Shown piece after piece: positions 20,288 to 29,305 of a stretch of DNA of 60,760 nucleotides. The notes under the pieces are model-generated. The model saw only the letters and a program-made list of their open reading frames with translations. It searched no databases and was not told where the DNA came from. Both the position numbers and the translations under genes were made by a program. Source of the stretch: Paracoccaceae bacterium (GTDB taxonomy: Bacteria > Pseudomonadota > Alphaproteobacteria > Rhodobacterales > Rhodobacteraceae); assembly GCA_020447005.1 (NCBI GenBank), contig JAGRDO010000042.1:1-60760 (forward strand). The letters run 5' to 3'. Position 1 is the first letter of the stretch; each line of letters begins with the position of its first letter.

Positions 20288-21049
20288 GTGACGCGCATTC
20301 TAATCGTCGGAAACTCTCACGTAGCTGCGCTGCGGCTGGGATGGGAGTTGCTCAAGGGGTCGTGTCGCCAGAGTATTTCGGTGGATTTCCTCGCCGCGCC
20401 GGGCCGCAATTTCAGCAAGTTGCAGCGTGGGACGGATAGCAGGTTCGGCCTTCTTGAACCGGAGTCCGTTCCGTCCAAGACGCTTGAGATCATGCGCCGG
20501 ATCAACCGCGAACTGGTAGTGGATCTGGAGTCATATGACGACATTCTTCTTGTCGGGGCATATTTCCAGCCGAACCAGGCCCTTTCTTTGTTAGACGCCA
20601 AAGGGGATGCTGTAGATACTGTCCTGGCCAATTCCGGCCGTTTGGCGGAACCCTTCCTGCGCAACCGGATCCGTCGTATCGTGGATAGTGCGCCTCAACC
20701 CGAGTTTTGCTTGGCTCTGCGCCGCGCAAGGGTCACCTTGCTTCTGAAGCCTCGGCAAACGGTGCAGGCGGCGCGAAACGCGGGTCTTTCCCCGGCGGGT
20801 CTCGGGGCCATCTACAATCTGCATGCGAAACTGGTCGCCCATCGGCTTTCCGAATCCGGAATTGCGTTTTTGCCGCAGCCCATTGCGTCATTGGATGGCA
20901 GCGGACTTACGCTTGATCACTTCAGCTCCGGCTCAAAGCGGCTGTCGGGCGAGGCGCATCCCGACGAGGACGGCAATCACATGAATGACGACTTCGGTCG
21001 GTTGTGCATCAAGGAATATCTGGAACAACTGCCGCAAAAGGCGGCATAA
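20288..21049 (+). CDS. SGNH-hydrolase-like protein of unknown function between scoA and scoB
   Basis: Family and substrate are not recognised. The GTG start at 20288 has AGAGGGA upstream and places ILIVGNSH at residues 4-11; an upstream TTG at 20255 is less likely. The 253-residue protein looks like an SGNH/GDSL-fold hydrolase: block I is GNSH with Ser10 as candidate nucleophile, and the C-terminal DGNH (Asp228, His231) fits the DxxH block V. No signal peptide or membrane segment is visible, so a cytoplasmic role is expected. It lies 33 bp after scoA and 29 bp before scoB on the same strand, so all three are probably cotranscribed. The hydrolase activity is an inference from motifs. Confidence 0.6.
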   Translation: MTRILIVGNSHVAALRLGWELLKGSCRQSISVDFLAAPGRNFSKLQRGTDSRFGLLEPESVPSKTLEIMRRINRELVVDLESYDDILLVGAYFQPNQALSLLDAKGDAVDTVLANSGRLAEPFLRNRIRRIVDSAPQPEFCLALRRARVTLLLKPRQTVQAARNAGLSPAGLGAIYNLHAKLVAHRLSESGIAFLPQPIASLDGSGLTLDHFSSGSKRLSGEAHPDEDGNHMNDDFGRLCIKEYLEQLPQKAA

Positions 21050-21078
21050 CGCTAATACAAATCCGAAAGGTGTCGACA

Positions 21079-21702
21079 ATGTGGGATCGCAATCAGATGG
21101 CGGCGCGGGCTGCGCAGGAACTGAAGGACGGCATGTACGTCAATCTTGGTATCGGTATTCCGACGCTGGTTTCGAACTATATCCCGGACGGCGTTCAGGT
21201 CACGCTGCAATCGGAAAACGGCATGCTGGGCATGGGGCCGTTTCCATATGAGGGCGAAGAGGACGCAGACCTTATCAATGCCGGCAAGCAGACAATTACC
21301 GAATTGCCGCACTCGGCATTCTTCGACAGTGCGCAAAGCTTCGCGATGATCCGTGGCGGAAAAATCGCGATGGCGATCCTTGGCGCGATGGAGGTCGCCG
21401 AGAATGGTGATCTTGCGAACTGGATGATTCCGGGAAAGCTCGTCAAGGGTATGGGCGGTGCGATGGATCTTGTCGCGGGCGTCGGCCGTGTCGTCGTCGT
21501 TATGGATCACACGTCCAAACACGGCGAAAGCAAGGTGCTGAAGGAATGCACACTGCCGTTGACGGGCAGGGCCGTTGTCGACCGTATCATCACCAATCTT
21601 GGGGTGCTTGACGTGGTCGAGGGCGGGTTGCGGATCGTTGAAACCGCCGAAGGCGTCAGCGAAGCCGATTTGCGTGCGGCGACGCAGGCCACAATCGTCT
21701 AG
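21079..21702 (+). CDS. scoB: 3-oxoacid CoA-transferase subunit B
   Basis: Beta subunit of the class I CoA-transferase, carrying the catalytic glutamate that forms the thioester with CoA. The start at 21079 gives 207 residues beginning [36 protein letters not shown] and the active-site segment [11 protein letters not shown], with the catalytic Glu, are diagnostic. The C-terminal [16 protein letters not shown] is conserved. It is convergent with the VOC gene, 22 bp away. Confidence 0.94.
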   Translation: MWDRNQMAARAAQELKDGMYVNLGIGIPTLVSNYIPDGVQVTLQSENGMLGMGPFPYEGEEDADLINAGKQTITELPHSAFFDSAQSFAMIRGGKIAMAILGAMEVAENGDLANWMIPGKLVKGMGGAMDLVAGVGRVVVVMDHTSKHGESKVLKECTLPLTGRAVVDRIITNLGVLDVVEGGLRIVETAEGVSEADLRAATQATIV

Positions 21703-21724
21703 CGTCCAAGCCGTGGTGCGCCGT

Positions 21725-22159
21725 TCAGTTGCCCGTATCCGGGATTGAGACGCGGCCATCTTCGGTCAACTGCCAGAATGGGTTCATTGCCACTTCCCAG
21801 ACGTGACCGTCTGGGTCGGCATAGTATCCCGAATACCCGCCCCAGAACACTTTTTGCGGTTTTTTGAGCGGCACAGCGCCCGCCGAAACCGCCGCGGCCC
21901 ATGCCGTATCCACTTCAGCATCCGCGGCGAAATTCTGAGCGAGGGTGATGGCACCCGTCCCAAGCCTCGCTTCGGGCCGGCCCTGATCCTTCGCCAATTC
22001 TCCGAGTGGGAACAACCCCAGCAAAAGACCATTCATTTGATAGAATGCAATTCCATCTTGCGGTCGCACCTCGCGCCACCCGAGCCGGGCATAGAAAGCC
22101 TTCGAAGCGGCAAGATCAGCGACCCCCAGTGTGATCAGGCTCACGCGTTGTGGTGTCAT
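21725..22159 (-). CDS. VOC family (glyoxalase/bleomycin-resistance fold) protein
   Basis: A 144-residue protein with the vicinal-oxygen-chelate fold. LITLGVADLAASKAFYARLG at the N-terminus and GYYADPDGHVWEVAMNPFW near the C-terminus are typical of glyoxalase-like proteins, the latter containing the metal-ligand region. The reaction is unknown. The start codon overlaps the recF stop by 4 nt, so it is likely translated from the dnaA-dnaN-recF transcript. Confidence 0.85.
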   Translation of the reverse strand: MTPQRVSLITLGVADLAASKAFYARLGWREVRPQDGIAFYQMNGLLLGLFPLGELAKDQGRPEARLGTGAITLAQNFAADAEVDTAWAAAVSAGAVPLKKPQKVFWGGYSGYYADPDGHVWEVAMNPFWQLTEDGRVSIPDTGN

Positions 22160-23283
22160 ATTGTTCCCCGCTCCCTTACAAGGGAGTCGCCTCCGTTTTC
22201 GACGACTTCAAATGTCTGGGCGCGTTCACACAATCCTTCGAACAGCTCTGCCCCGGTTCCCGTCATGAATGCCTGTGTCCCCATGGCGCAGATCGCATCG
22301 TAAAGTGCGTGGCGCCGATCATCGTCCAGATGCGCTGCGATTTCGTCCAAAAGCAGCACCGGTGCGGCACCCAGTTCATCCGCGAGGGCGCGGGCGTTGG
22401 CGAGAACAAGAGAAATCAGAAGGGCTTTCTGCTCGCCGGTCGAGCATTGCGCCGCCGGTGATCCCTTTGCGATGTAGATCGCACTCACATCCGCGCGGTG
22501 AGGCCCTACAAGCGTTCGCCCGGCGGCCAGATCGTTTGCCCGGCTTTTGGCGAATGCATCCGCCAGTTCCCTACTCTCTACAGGGAATTCCGACCCATCC
22601 GGCGCCACGATCGCAAGCTCGGCTGCCGGGAAGACGGTGTCACTGGCATTCTGCGCCGCGTGCACGCGGGCGACCGCCATCGCGCGGTTGGCGCTGATTG
22701 CAGCGCCTGCGCTGGCCATCTGCATTTCCAGCGCGCCATACCATGCGGCATCGCGCACATTATCCTTCAGCAAACGATTGCGTTCCCGCATTGCCTTTTC
22801 ATAGGCGAGAACCTCATCCGCATGGCCCGGATCGAATGAATTTGTCATCCGATCAAGAAACCGCCGCCTTCCCTCGGCCGCCTCAATCCAGAGCCTGTCC
22901 ATCGCTGGCACCAGCCACAGAATACGCAAGATCCGCCCAAGTGCTGCCTGCGCTGCTGGTTTTTCGTCTATGGTCACATTTCGGGTCTGACCCGGCGCGG
23001 CAGAGGTCTCAATCTCATGCAGGCGTCCCAGGCTTGAAACGGATGCGGTCAGTTTCCACCCTATTGCCTCGGGCTTACGTGCGAAATCATCTGCTGCGGC
23101 ACGACGCAACCCGCGTCCGGGCGACAGGAGAGAAACGGCCTCCAGGATGTTGGTCTTACCCGCCCCGTTGGGGCCGAAGATTGCAACCGGCCGGCCATCA
23201 AAACGCAATTCGGTCCGTCGGTGTGACCGGAAATGCGACATTCCAAGCGTTGTGACGGCAAAAGCTGGCACCGCGCCCCGCAC
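22156..23283 (-). CDS. recF: DNA replication and repair protein RecF
   Basis: SMC-like ATPase that helps load RecA at single-strand gaps. The 375-residue protein has Walker A GPNGAGKT at residues 37-44. The ABC signature region contains STGEQKALLISLVLA, and Walker B is PVLLLDEIAAHLDD. It lies downstream of dnaN (51 bp) in the conserved dnaA-dnaN-recF order; gyrB, often next, is replaced here by the VOC gene. Confidence 0.97.
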   Translation of the reverse strand: MRGAVPAFAVTTLGMSHFRSHRRTELRFDGRPVAIFGPNGAGKTNILEAVSLLSPGRGLRRAAADDFARKPEAIGWKLTASVSSLGRLHEIETSAAPGQTRNVTIDEKPAAQAALGRILRILWLVPAMDRLWIEAAEGRRRFLDRMTNSFDPGHADEVLAYEKAMRERNRLLKDNVRDAAWYGALEMQMASAGAAISANRAMAVARVHAAQNASDTVFPAAELAIVAPDGSEFPVESRELADAFAKSRANDLAAGRTLVGPHRADVSAIYIAKGSPAAQCSTGEQKALLISLVLANARALADELGAAPVLLLDEIAAHLDDDRRHALYDAICAMGTQAFMTGTGAELFEGLCERAQTFEVVENGGDSLVRERGTI

Positions 23284-23334
23284 TTTCTTTCTTGGTCCAA
23301 ATACGCTCGCCCGACGCTGCCCCTACCGTCTGGA

Positions 23335-24453
23335 TCAGACGCGCATGGGCATCACGACATAGACCGCCGATGTATCGTTACCCTCACGCATCAAGGTCGG
23401 ATCACCTGAGGAATTGAAAAGAAAGACGGCGTTCTCACGGTCGACCTGGCTCGCGATCTCCAGAAGATACTTTGCGTTGAACCCGATATCGAGCCGGTCA
23501 TCGCCGTAAGCCACCGCCAATTCTTCCTCGGCCGCGCCTGCGTCGGGCGCGTTGACAGACAGGACAAGACGATCTTCATCGATCGAGAGTTTCACAGCGC
23601 GTGACCGCTCGGACGACACAGTCGCAACGCGGTCAACGGCCTTGGCAAACTCCGATGCATCAACCTCCAGCCGCTTCGTGTTTCCGGTTGGAATGACGCG
23701 CGAATAGTCAGGAAAGGTGCCGTCGATGACTTTCGACGTCAGGGTGATCCTCGGTGTTGCGAACCGCACTTTTGTTTCGGACACGGATACCGCAATCTGC
23801 ATGTCGTCTTCATCAAGAAGCTTGCGCAACTCGCCGACCGTCTTCCGCGGGACAATCACGCCCGGCATGTTTGCCGCACCGTCAGGCAGCGCCGCGTCGA
23901 TACGGGCCAACCTGTGCCCGTCAGTGGCGACACAGCGCAGGCTTGGCCCGTCTTCCGCCTTCGCCACATGCATGTAGACGCCGTTCAGGTAATAGCGTGT
24001 CTCTTCGGTCGAAATCGCGAATTTCGACTTGTCGAACAACCGGCGCAGAACGGCCGCAGGGGCCGAGAAATTTGCGGCATATTCAGACGACGCCATGACC
24101 GGGAAATCTTCCTTGGGCAGGGTTGCCAGAGAGAACATCGAGCGCCCGGCCTGAACCGTCAGACGCCCCGAAGCGGTATCATCGGCCAGTTGCACCAGTG
24201 CGCCATCGGGAAGTTTGCGGACGATTTCATGCAACATCACCGCGGATACCGTCGTCGCGCCCGCACGCTCCACCTGCGCATCGGCCTTGTCGACAACCTC
24301 GATATCGAGATCGGTTGCACGGAAACTGACCGTGTCGCCTTCAGCTTCGATCAGAACGTTGGCGAGGATCGGAATCGTGTTGCGCCGCTCCACTACCGAT
24401 TGGGCCTGACCCACCGCCTTCAAAAGCGTCGCGCGCTCGATGCTGATCTTCAT
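23335..24453 (-). CDS. dnaN: DNA polymerase III beta sliding clamp DnaN
   Basis: Ring-shaped processivity clamp of the replicase. The start at 24453 is chosen because AGGGG is then 6 nt upstream and the product begins MKISIERATLLKAVGQAQSV, as usual; an ATG two codons earlier would overlap the ribosome-binding site. The 372-residue protein contains VVERRNTIPILANVLI and ends DTSAVYVVMPMRV, the conserved C-terminus. It lies between dnaA and recF. Confidence 0.98.
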   Translation of the reverse strand: MKISIERATLLKAVGQAQSVVERRNTIPILANVLIEAEGDTVSFRATDLDIEVVDKADAQVERAGATTVSAVMLHEIVRKLPDGALVQLADDTASGRLTVQAGRSMFSLATLPKEDFPVMASSEYAANFSAPAAVLRRLFDKSKFAISTEETRYYLNGVYMHVAKAEDGPSLRCVATDGHRLARIDAALPDGAANMPGVIVPRKTVGELRKLLDEDDMQIAVSVSETKVRFATPRITLTSKVIDGTFPDYSRVIPTGNTKRLEVDASEFAKAVDRVATVSSERSRAVKLSIDEDRLVLSVNAPDAGAAEEELAVAYGDDRLDIGFNAKYLLEIASQVDRENAVFLFNSSGDPTLMREGNDTSAVYVVMPMRV

Positions 24454-24568
24454 TTCCATCCCCTAACGACAACCGGGAGGGCGAAGTTAGCACCTTTCCC
24501 CCAAGGCTCAAGAATTTTCGGGAATGTCCGATGGATTGGACAAAGGGTCAAGGCCGCAATACCCAGAT

Positions 24569-25921
24569 TCAAGCTTCCAGCAGACGCCGCAAAAGGTCCA
24601 GATCGTCGGCAAGCTGGCTGTCGGTCGATTTCAGTTCCTCAACCTTGCGCACACCGTGCATGATCGTCGTATGATCGCGCCCGCCAAAGCGCCGTCCGAT
24701 ATCGGGAAGCGAACGTGTCGTCATCGTCTTGGCAAGGTACATTGCCACCTGCCGGGGCCGCGCAATCGTGCGGACGCGCTTTGGCCCGATCATGTCGGAA
24801 AGCCGGATGTTGTAGTGTTCGCTGACCTTGCGCTGAATCTCTTCGATAGTCACCTTGCGGTCAGAGGCGCGCAGAATGTCGGCCAGACAATCCTGCGTCA
24901 GTTCATGCGAAATTTCGCGCCCGACCAGAGAAGCAAATGCGAACAGCCGCGTCAGCGCCCCCTCCAGCACGCGCACGTTCGTCGATATCCGATGGGCAAG
25001 AAATTCCAGTACACCGGGCGCGATCCGGAGGTCAGGATACTGGCCGCGATATTGATCGGCCTTTTGCTGCAAAATCCCCAGCCGCAATTCATAATCGGTA
25101 GGGTGAAGATCCACGACCAGCCCGCATTGCATGCGGCTCTTGATCCGTTCTTCCAGCCCCTTGATTTCGCCCGGGGCCCGATCGGCCGAGATGACGATCT
25201 GCTTGTTCTGATCGACGAGCGCGTTAAAGGTGTGAAAGAACTCTTCCTGAGTTGAATCCTTGCCGGCAATGAACTGGACGTCATCGACCATCAGGACATC
25301 CACGGACCGGAACAATTCCTTGAACCCCATGATTTCCTTGTCGCGAAGCGCCTGAACAAACCGGTACATGAACTGCTCGGCAGAAAGATAGAGCACCCGC
25401 AGTTGAGGCTGCCTTGAACGCAATTCATGCGCGATCGCATGCATGAGGTGCGTCTTGCCCAACCCGACACCGCCATAAAGGAAAAGCGGGTTGAACGTCA
25501 CTGGCCCGCCCTCGGCGACACGGCGCGCGGCGGCATGCGCCAATTCATTCGGTTTGCCGACGACGAAACTGTCAAAGGTAAAACGTTGATCAAGCGGAGC
25601 GACGATCAGATCCGAACCATCGCCATTGCCCGGCGCTTTGGGTTCGACGGCCGGTTTGAACTGGTGCGATCTCTCTTGCTTGCCTGCGACGTGGAACTCT
25701 ACACGTTCGACCTCAGCGCCAGCTTTCGCAAGGTGCTGGCGGATGATTTCCGAGTAGTTGCGCGACACCCAGTCACGCATGAATTTCGTCGGAACCTCAA
25801 ACCGGGCGACGCCGTCCTGCAAACTATCAAGAATCAGGGGCTCTATCCATGATTTGAAATTGTTCTGGCCGACCGATCCAACAAGTTCATTCTTCACCCG
25901 CCCCCAGGTTTCCTTGGTCAT
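24569..25921 (-). CDS. dnaA: Chromosomal replication initiator DnaA
   Basis: AAA+ ATPase that melts the origin. The start at 25921 (MTKETWGRVKNELVG) aligns with the family N-terminus; a GTG four codons upstream at 25933 is an alternative with a badly spaced ribosome-binding site. In the 450-residue protein, domain I spans about 1-75, followed by a short linker. The AAA+ domain has Walker A GGVGLGKT (150-157) and Walker B VLMVDDVQF. Domain IV carries the DnaA-box recognition signature GGRDHTTIMHGVRKVE near the C-terminus. It is upstream of dnaN on the same strand. Confidence 0.98.
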   Translation of the reverse strand: MTKETWGRVKNELVGSVGQNNFKSWIEPLILDSLQDGVARFEVPTKFMRDWVSRNYSEIIRQHLAKAGAEVERVEFHVAGKQERSHQFKPAVEPKAPGNGDGSDLIVAPLDQRFTFDSFVVGKPNELAHAAARRVAEGGPVTFNPLFLYGGVGLGKTHLMHAIAHELRSRQPQLRVLYLSAEQFMYRFVQALRDKEIMGFKELFRSVDVLMVDDVQFIAGKDSTQEEFFHTFNALVDQNKQIVISADRAPGEIKGLEERIKSRMQCGLVVDLHPTDYELRLGILQQKADQYRGQYPDLRIAPGVLEFLAHRISTNVRVLEGALTRLFAFASLVGREISHELTQDCLADILRASDRKVTIEEIQRKVSEHYNIRLSDMIGPKRVRTIARPRQVAMYLAKTMTTRSLPDIGRRFGGRDHTTIMHGVRKVEELKSTDSQLADDLDLLRRLLEA

Positions 25922-26354
25922 TTTGTTGCCCACGTCCTAATCGCTGTCCCGCACGCTTTTTCGCGTTTCATTCATCTTCGCGACTGCTCGGCCTGTCCAT
26001 CCTCACAGCACGGCAAAGCGTCAGGAGAATTCCTGGCGCCTGGCGCTCCCTGTGAGAAGCGCGGGAATTCGGACATGTCGGTTGCCCAGCGACCATGTCA
26101 AATGGTCAGCTGAACGCTGGCAGTACGGTCAATGATACCGACCGTATTTCCCAGGCCATGCGGATTGGCAGCGACCGCTTTGACCCAAGGATACCGCATG
26201 TCCCCCCAAGGACGATGTGAATCGCCTGTCGACGCTAGCAAGGCTCATCATCGTACCGCAACAGAACTTCGCGCTTGACTCAGCTTCTGCGAAAAAGAAT
26301 CCCGTTTGTCTGGCAAAGAAGGAACATCTGACTGGAAGACGTCAGCCTGGACAC
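25922..26354 (-). other. Region upstream of dnaA, without a gene
   Basis: About 430 bp between dnaA and the rpsT terminator hold no convincing reading frame. The dnaA promoter should be here. I looked for the DnaA-box consensus TTATNCACA on both strands by eye and found none, so an origin in this interval is not supported. The only clear structure is an inverted repeat at 26124-26146, listed separately. Confidence 0.5.
26124..26146. repeat. Perfect 7-bp inverted repeat upstream of dnaA
   Basis: TACGGTC (26124-26130) and its exact reverse complement GACCGTA (26140-26146) are separated by 9 bp. It lies about 200 bp upstream of dnaA. It could be a regulator-binding site or a transcript hairpin; no known motif was recognised. 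Confidence 0.5.
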
Positions 26355-26390
26355 AAAAAAGGCGCCCCCCAATGGCGGCGCCCCTTCAAA
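26354..26390 (-). terminator. Rho-independent terminator of rpsT
   Basis: Read on the minus strand, a GC-rich stem built on GGCGCC and GGCGCC, extended by G-T and A-T pairs, is followed by six T residues. It begins about 25 bp after the rpsT stop codon. It is the clearest intrinsic terminator in the window. Confidence 0.85.
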
Positions 26391-26414
26391 AAGGCTCTGC
26401 GCGATGTCTGCAGA

Positions 26415-26681
26415 TCAGGCCGAAAGCGCCTTGACCCGCGACGACAGGCGCGACATTTTTCTTGCGACAGTGTTCTTGTGCAGAACACCTTTCGTTACAC
26501 CGCGGGCCAATTCGGGCTGGGCCACTTTCAGTGCCGATACAGCGCTCGCCTGATCGCCAGAGGCAATCGCCTCCTCAACCTTGCGAAGGAACGTGCGAAT
26601 CCGCGAGCGGCGGGCCTTGTTCACGTCCTGGCGACGCTCGGCCTGACGGGCGCGCTTCTTGGATTGGGGCGTGTTTGCCAT
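26415..26681 (-). CDS. rpsT: 30S ribosomal protein S20
   Basis: Primary 16S rRNA-binding protein of the small subunit. The 88-residue, very basic protein begins [18 protein letters not shown] and ends [20 protein letters not shown], as in all S20 proteins. It has its own promoter and terminator. Its position directly upstream of dnaA is characteristic of Rhodobacterales. Confidence 0.98.
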   Translation of the reverse strand: MANTPQSKKRARQAERRQDVNKARRSRIRTFLRKVEEAIASGDQASAVSALKVAQPELARGVTKGVLHKNTVARKMSRLSSRVKALSA

Positions 26682-26723
26682 GTCAAGTCTTCCGATTTCG
26701 GTACGGGTAATTCTGAAGCCGCG

Positions 26724-26752
26724 CTTCTAGGCCCGAGTCGGGCATAAGTCAA
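26724..26752 (-). promoter_or_regulatory. Promoter of rpsT
   Basis: On the minus strand TTGACT (26747-26752) is followed after exactly 17 bp by TAGAAG (26724-26729), about 43 bp before the rpsT start. The good -35, optimal spacing and highly expressed downstream gene support it. Confidence 0.6.
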
Positions 26753-26776
26753 CACGGGTCAGGCCGAATAATTTGA

Positions 26777-27553
26777 CTATTTGTCACGAAACTGCGGTTC
26801 GCGCTTCTCAAGGAAAGCATTCATGCCTTCCTTCTGATCTTCCGTCGAAAACAGCGAGTGGAACAGCCGGCGTTCAAAAAGTATTCCTTCGCGCAGGGTC
26901 GTCTCATAGCTGCGGTTTACAGCTTCCTTAGCGGCGCAGGTCGCGAGTGCTGATTTTTCGGTGATTTTGCGGGCGACCGCCATAGTCTCGGGGATGAGTT
27001 TCCCGGAAGGCACAACCCGGCTTACCAGCCCCGAACGTTCCGCCTCGGCGGCATCCATGAACCGGCCGGTAAGATGCATGTCCATCGATTTGGACTTTCC
27101 GACAAGACGGGTAAGGCGCTGCGTGCCGCCGATCCCCGCGATGACGCCAAGGTTGATCTCAGGCTGCCCGAATCTCGCATTGTCGGCGGCAATGATAAAA
27201 TCGCACATCATCGCCAATTCGCATCCGCCGCCGAGTGCATAGCCGGCGACAGCGGCGATGATGGGCTTCCGGCAGTTTTGAATAGCTTCGGTGCCACGTC
27301 CGAACAGATCGTCGCCAAAGACATCCGCAAAGCTTTTTTCCGACATTTCGACGATGTCGGCGCCCGCCGCAAACGCCTTGTCCGATCCCGTGATGACGAT
27401 GCAGCGAACCTTTTCGTTTTTGTCGGCCTCTGAAATTGCCGCGCCCAACTCCTCGAGAAGCTTCGAATTGAGCGCGTTCAAGGCCTCTGGCCGGTTCAGG
27501 CGAATGAGTTCTACGTAGTCATCAATTTCGACGATCAGTGTTTCATAGGCCAT
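26777..27553 (-). CDS. Enoyl-CoA hydratase
   Basis: Crotonase-family enzyme hydrating trans-2-enoyl-CoA in fatty-acid oxidation. The 258-residue protein has the oxyanion-hole segments [12 protein letters not shown] and [36 protein letters not shown] carries the conserved active-site region with the second catalytic Glu expected nearby. The C-terminus [17 protein letters not shown] is typical of short-chain enoyl-CoA hydratases. It lies between mutM and rpsT in the order usual for Rhodobacterales. Confidence 0.94.
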   Translation of the reverse strand: MAYETLIVEIDDYVELIRLNRPEALNALNSKLLEELGAAISEADKNEKVRCIVITGSDKAFAAGADIVEMSEKSFADVFGDDLFGRGTEAIQNCRKPIIAAVAGYALGGGCELAMMCDFIIAADNARFGQPEINLGVIAGIGGTQRLTRLVGKSKSMDMHLTGRFMDAAEAERSGLVSRVVPSGKLIPETMAVARKITEKSALATCAAKEAVNRSYETTLREGILFERRLFHSLFSTEDQKEGMNAFLEKREPQFRDK

Positions 27554-27613
27554 TTAGGGCGCCTTCCTATCCGTGAGGCGCCGAGTCCTATCAGGCCGGG
27601 CGCTTGGTTCAAG

Positions 27614-28465
27614 TCATCTTTGACAGTCAGGACAGAAGAAACTTGACCGGCCCGACTGAACCAACCGGGCGATCGTTCCGTTGCAGCCTTCTTTCAGGCA
27701 GGCAAGGCCTTCTCGGTCATAGACCCGAAACTTGTGCTGGAAATAGCCAAGCTCTCCATCCGCCTGCCGGTAGTCACGCAGTGAAGACCCGCCGGCGTCG
27801 ATCGCTTCCTCGATCACGGCGCGAATAACCGGCACAAGAGCTGCGACTTCGGCAGGCGAGGTTTGTCCCGCCGGACGCGCGGGGTGTATTCCGGCCCGGA
27901 ACAAAACCTCGCAGACATATATGTTGCCGAGGCCGGCGACGATTGTCTGATCAAGAAGCGCAACCTTGATAGGCACTTTGCGGCCCTTCAGACGGCTCGC
28001 CAGGTAGGATTCGTTGAATGCGTTTCCAAGGGGTTCGGGGCCTAGTCCGCGCAGCAACCGGTGCTCGGCCTCATGCGAGGTATCAAAAAGGTCCATAGCA
28101 CCGAACCGCCGGGGGTCATTGAACGTTACCCGGGCGCCACTTTCCATCTCAAGAACCACATGATCGTGTTTGGCCGGCGCCGGATGGTCAAAATAGACCC
28201 CACCCAACGTTGTGCCCGACAGAAGGATGCGCCCGGACATTCCGAGATGAACAAGCAGCGTCTCACTGCTGGACAGACCAATCAGGATGTATTTTGAACG
28301 CCGCCGAAGACCGAGGATTCGTGTGCCGGTGATCCTTTCGGCCATCCGCTCTGGCAGCGGAAATCGAAGGTCGGGCCGATTGACCTGTGCCGAAAGAACC
28401 AACTTTCCTTCCATTGCGGGCACCAACCCCTTACGCACGGTCTCAACTTCAGGCAGTTCGGGCAT
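27614..28465 (-). CDS. mutM: Formamidopyrimidine-DNA glycosylase MutM (Fpg)
   Basis: Bifunctional glycosylase/AP lyase that removes 8-oxoguanine and formamidopyrimidines. The start at 28465 exposes [14 protein letters not shown], whose Pro2 and Glu3 are the catalytic residues after Met removal; the open frame continues upstream but that would bury the active-site proline. The 283-residue protein ends with the four-cysteine zinc finger (CLKEGC to CPDC). It is divergent from ubiE, 84 bp apart. Confidence 0.97.
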   Translation of the reverse strand: MPELPEVETVRKGLVPAMEGKLVLSAQVNRPDLRFPLPERMAERITGTRILGLRRRSKYILIGLSSSETLLVHLGMSGRILLSGTTLGGVYFDHPAPAKHDHVVLEMESGARVTFNDPRRFGAMDLFDTSHEAEHRLLRGLGPEPLGNAFNESYLASRLKGRKVPIKVALLDQTIVAGLGNIYVCEVLFRAGIHPARPAGQTSPAEVAALVPVIRAVIEEAIDAGGSSLRDYRQADGELGYFQHKFRVYDREGLACLKEGCNGTIARLVQSGRSSFFCPDCQR

Positions 28466-28490
28466 CTTTCCCTCGATCCCATGCGCTGCA

Positions 28491-28518
28491 TTGTCTCTGC
28501 GGCCAAGGCATCTATAAG
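28491..28518 (+). promoter_or_regulatory. Likely promoter of ubiE
   Basis: TTGTCT (28491-28496) and TATAAG (28513-28518) are separated by 16 bp, 31 bp before the ubiE start in the mutM-ubiE divergent region. The -10 matches the consensus at five of six bases. Confidence 0.5.
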
Positions 28519-28549
28519 AAGGACAAGTAATTCTGAACGGCAAGTCCAA

Positions 28550-29302
28550 ATGAACCAACGCACCACAGGCACAACGCATTTCGGTTTCCGCACCGTGGCG
28601 GAAAACGACAAGGCCGGCATGGTCCATGATGTGTTCACGCGTGTCGCCTCGAAATATGACATCATGAATGATGTGATGTCGGTGGGCATTCACCGACTGT
28701 GGAAAGATGCGATGATGGATTGGCTGGCTCCGCGCCAGGGCCAGCATCTATTGGATGTCGCGGGTGGAACCGGCGACATCGCCTTTCGCTTTTTGAGACG
28801 GGCGTCAGGAACCAGGGCCACGGTTCTCGACATGACCGAAGGGATGCTGGTCGAAGGCCAGAAACGTTCCGCGGCAGAGAACATGGCCGATAGGCTGGCC
28901 TGGGTTGTCGGGGATGCGATGGCGCTGCCTTTCGAGGCGAACACTTTCGACGCCTACACGATCAGTTTCGGCGTCCGGAATGTCACGCGGATCCCTGATG
29001 CATTGGCGGAGGCACACCGGGTTCTGAAACCCGGAGGCAGGTTGATGGTGCTGGAGTTCAGCCACCTGCCCAGTCCGGCCCTTCAGTGGGCCTATGACAA
29101 ATACTCTTTCAACGTCATTCCTGCGATGGGTCAGCTGATCGCGAACGATCGCGACAGCTATCAGTATCTTGTAGAATCCATTCGCAAGTTTCCCGATCAG
29201 GACAGATTTGCCGGGATGATCCGCCAAAGCGGTTTTGATCAGGTCAAGTTCCGAAACCTAACCATGGGAATCGCTGCCCTGCATTCCGGTTGGAAAATCT
29301 GA
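28550..29302 (+). CDS. ubiE: Ubiquinone/menaquinone biosynthesis C-methyltransferase UbiE
   Basis: SAM-dependent methyltransferase of the quinone ring. The start at 28550 gives 250 residues beginning [39 protein letters not shown] motif [16 protein letters not shown] and the later [14 protein letters not shown] are the family signatures. It is 3 bp upstream of ubiB and surely cotranscribed. Confidence 0.97.
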   Translation: MNQRTTGTTHFGFRTVAENDKAGMVHDVFTRVASKYDIMNDVMSVGIHRLWKDAMMDWLAPRQGQHLLDVAGGTGDIAFRFLRRASGTRATVLDMTEGMLVEGQKRSAAENMADRLAWVVGDAMALPFEANTFDAYTISFGVRNVTRIPDALAEAHRVLKPGGRLMVLEFSHLPSPALQWAYDKYSFNVIPAMGQLIANDRDSYQYLVESIRKFPDQDRFAGMIRQSGFDQVKFRNLTMGIAALHSGWKI

Positions 29303-29305
29303 CCG

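Noticed and set aside
25922-26414. Chromosomal origin next to dnaA
   Set aside because: No DnaA-box consensus or AT-rich unwinding region was seen by eye.
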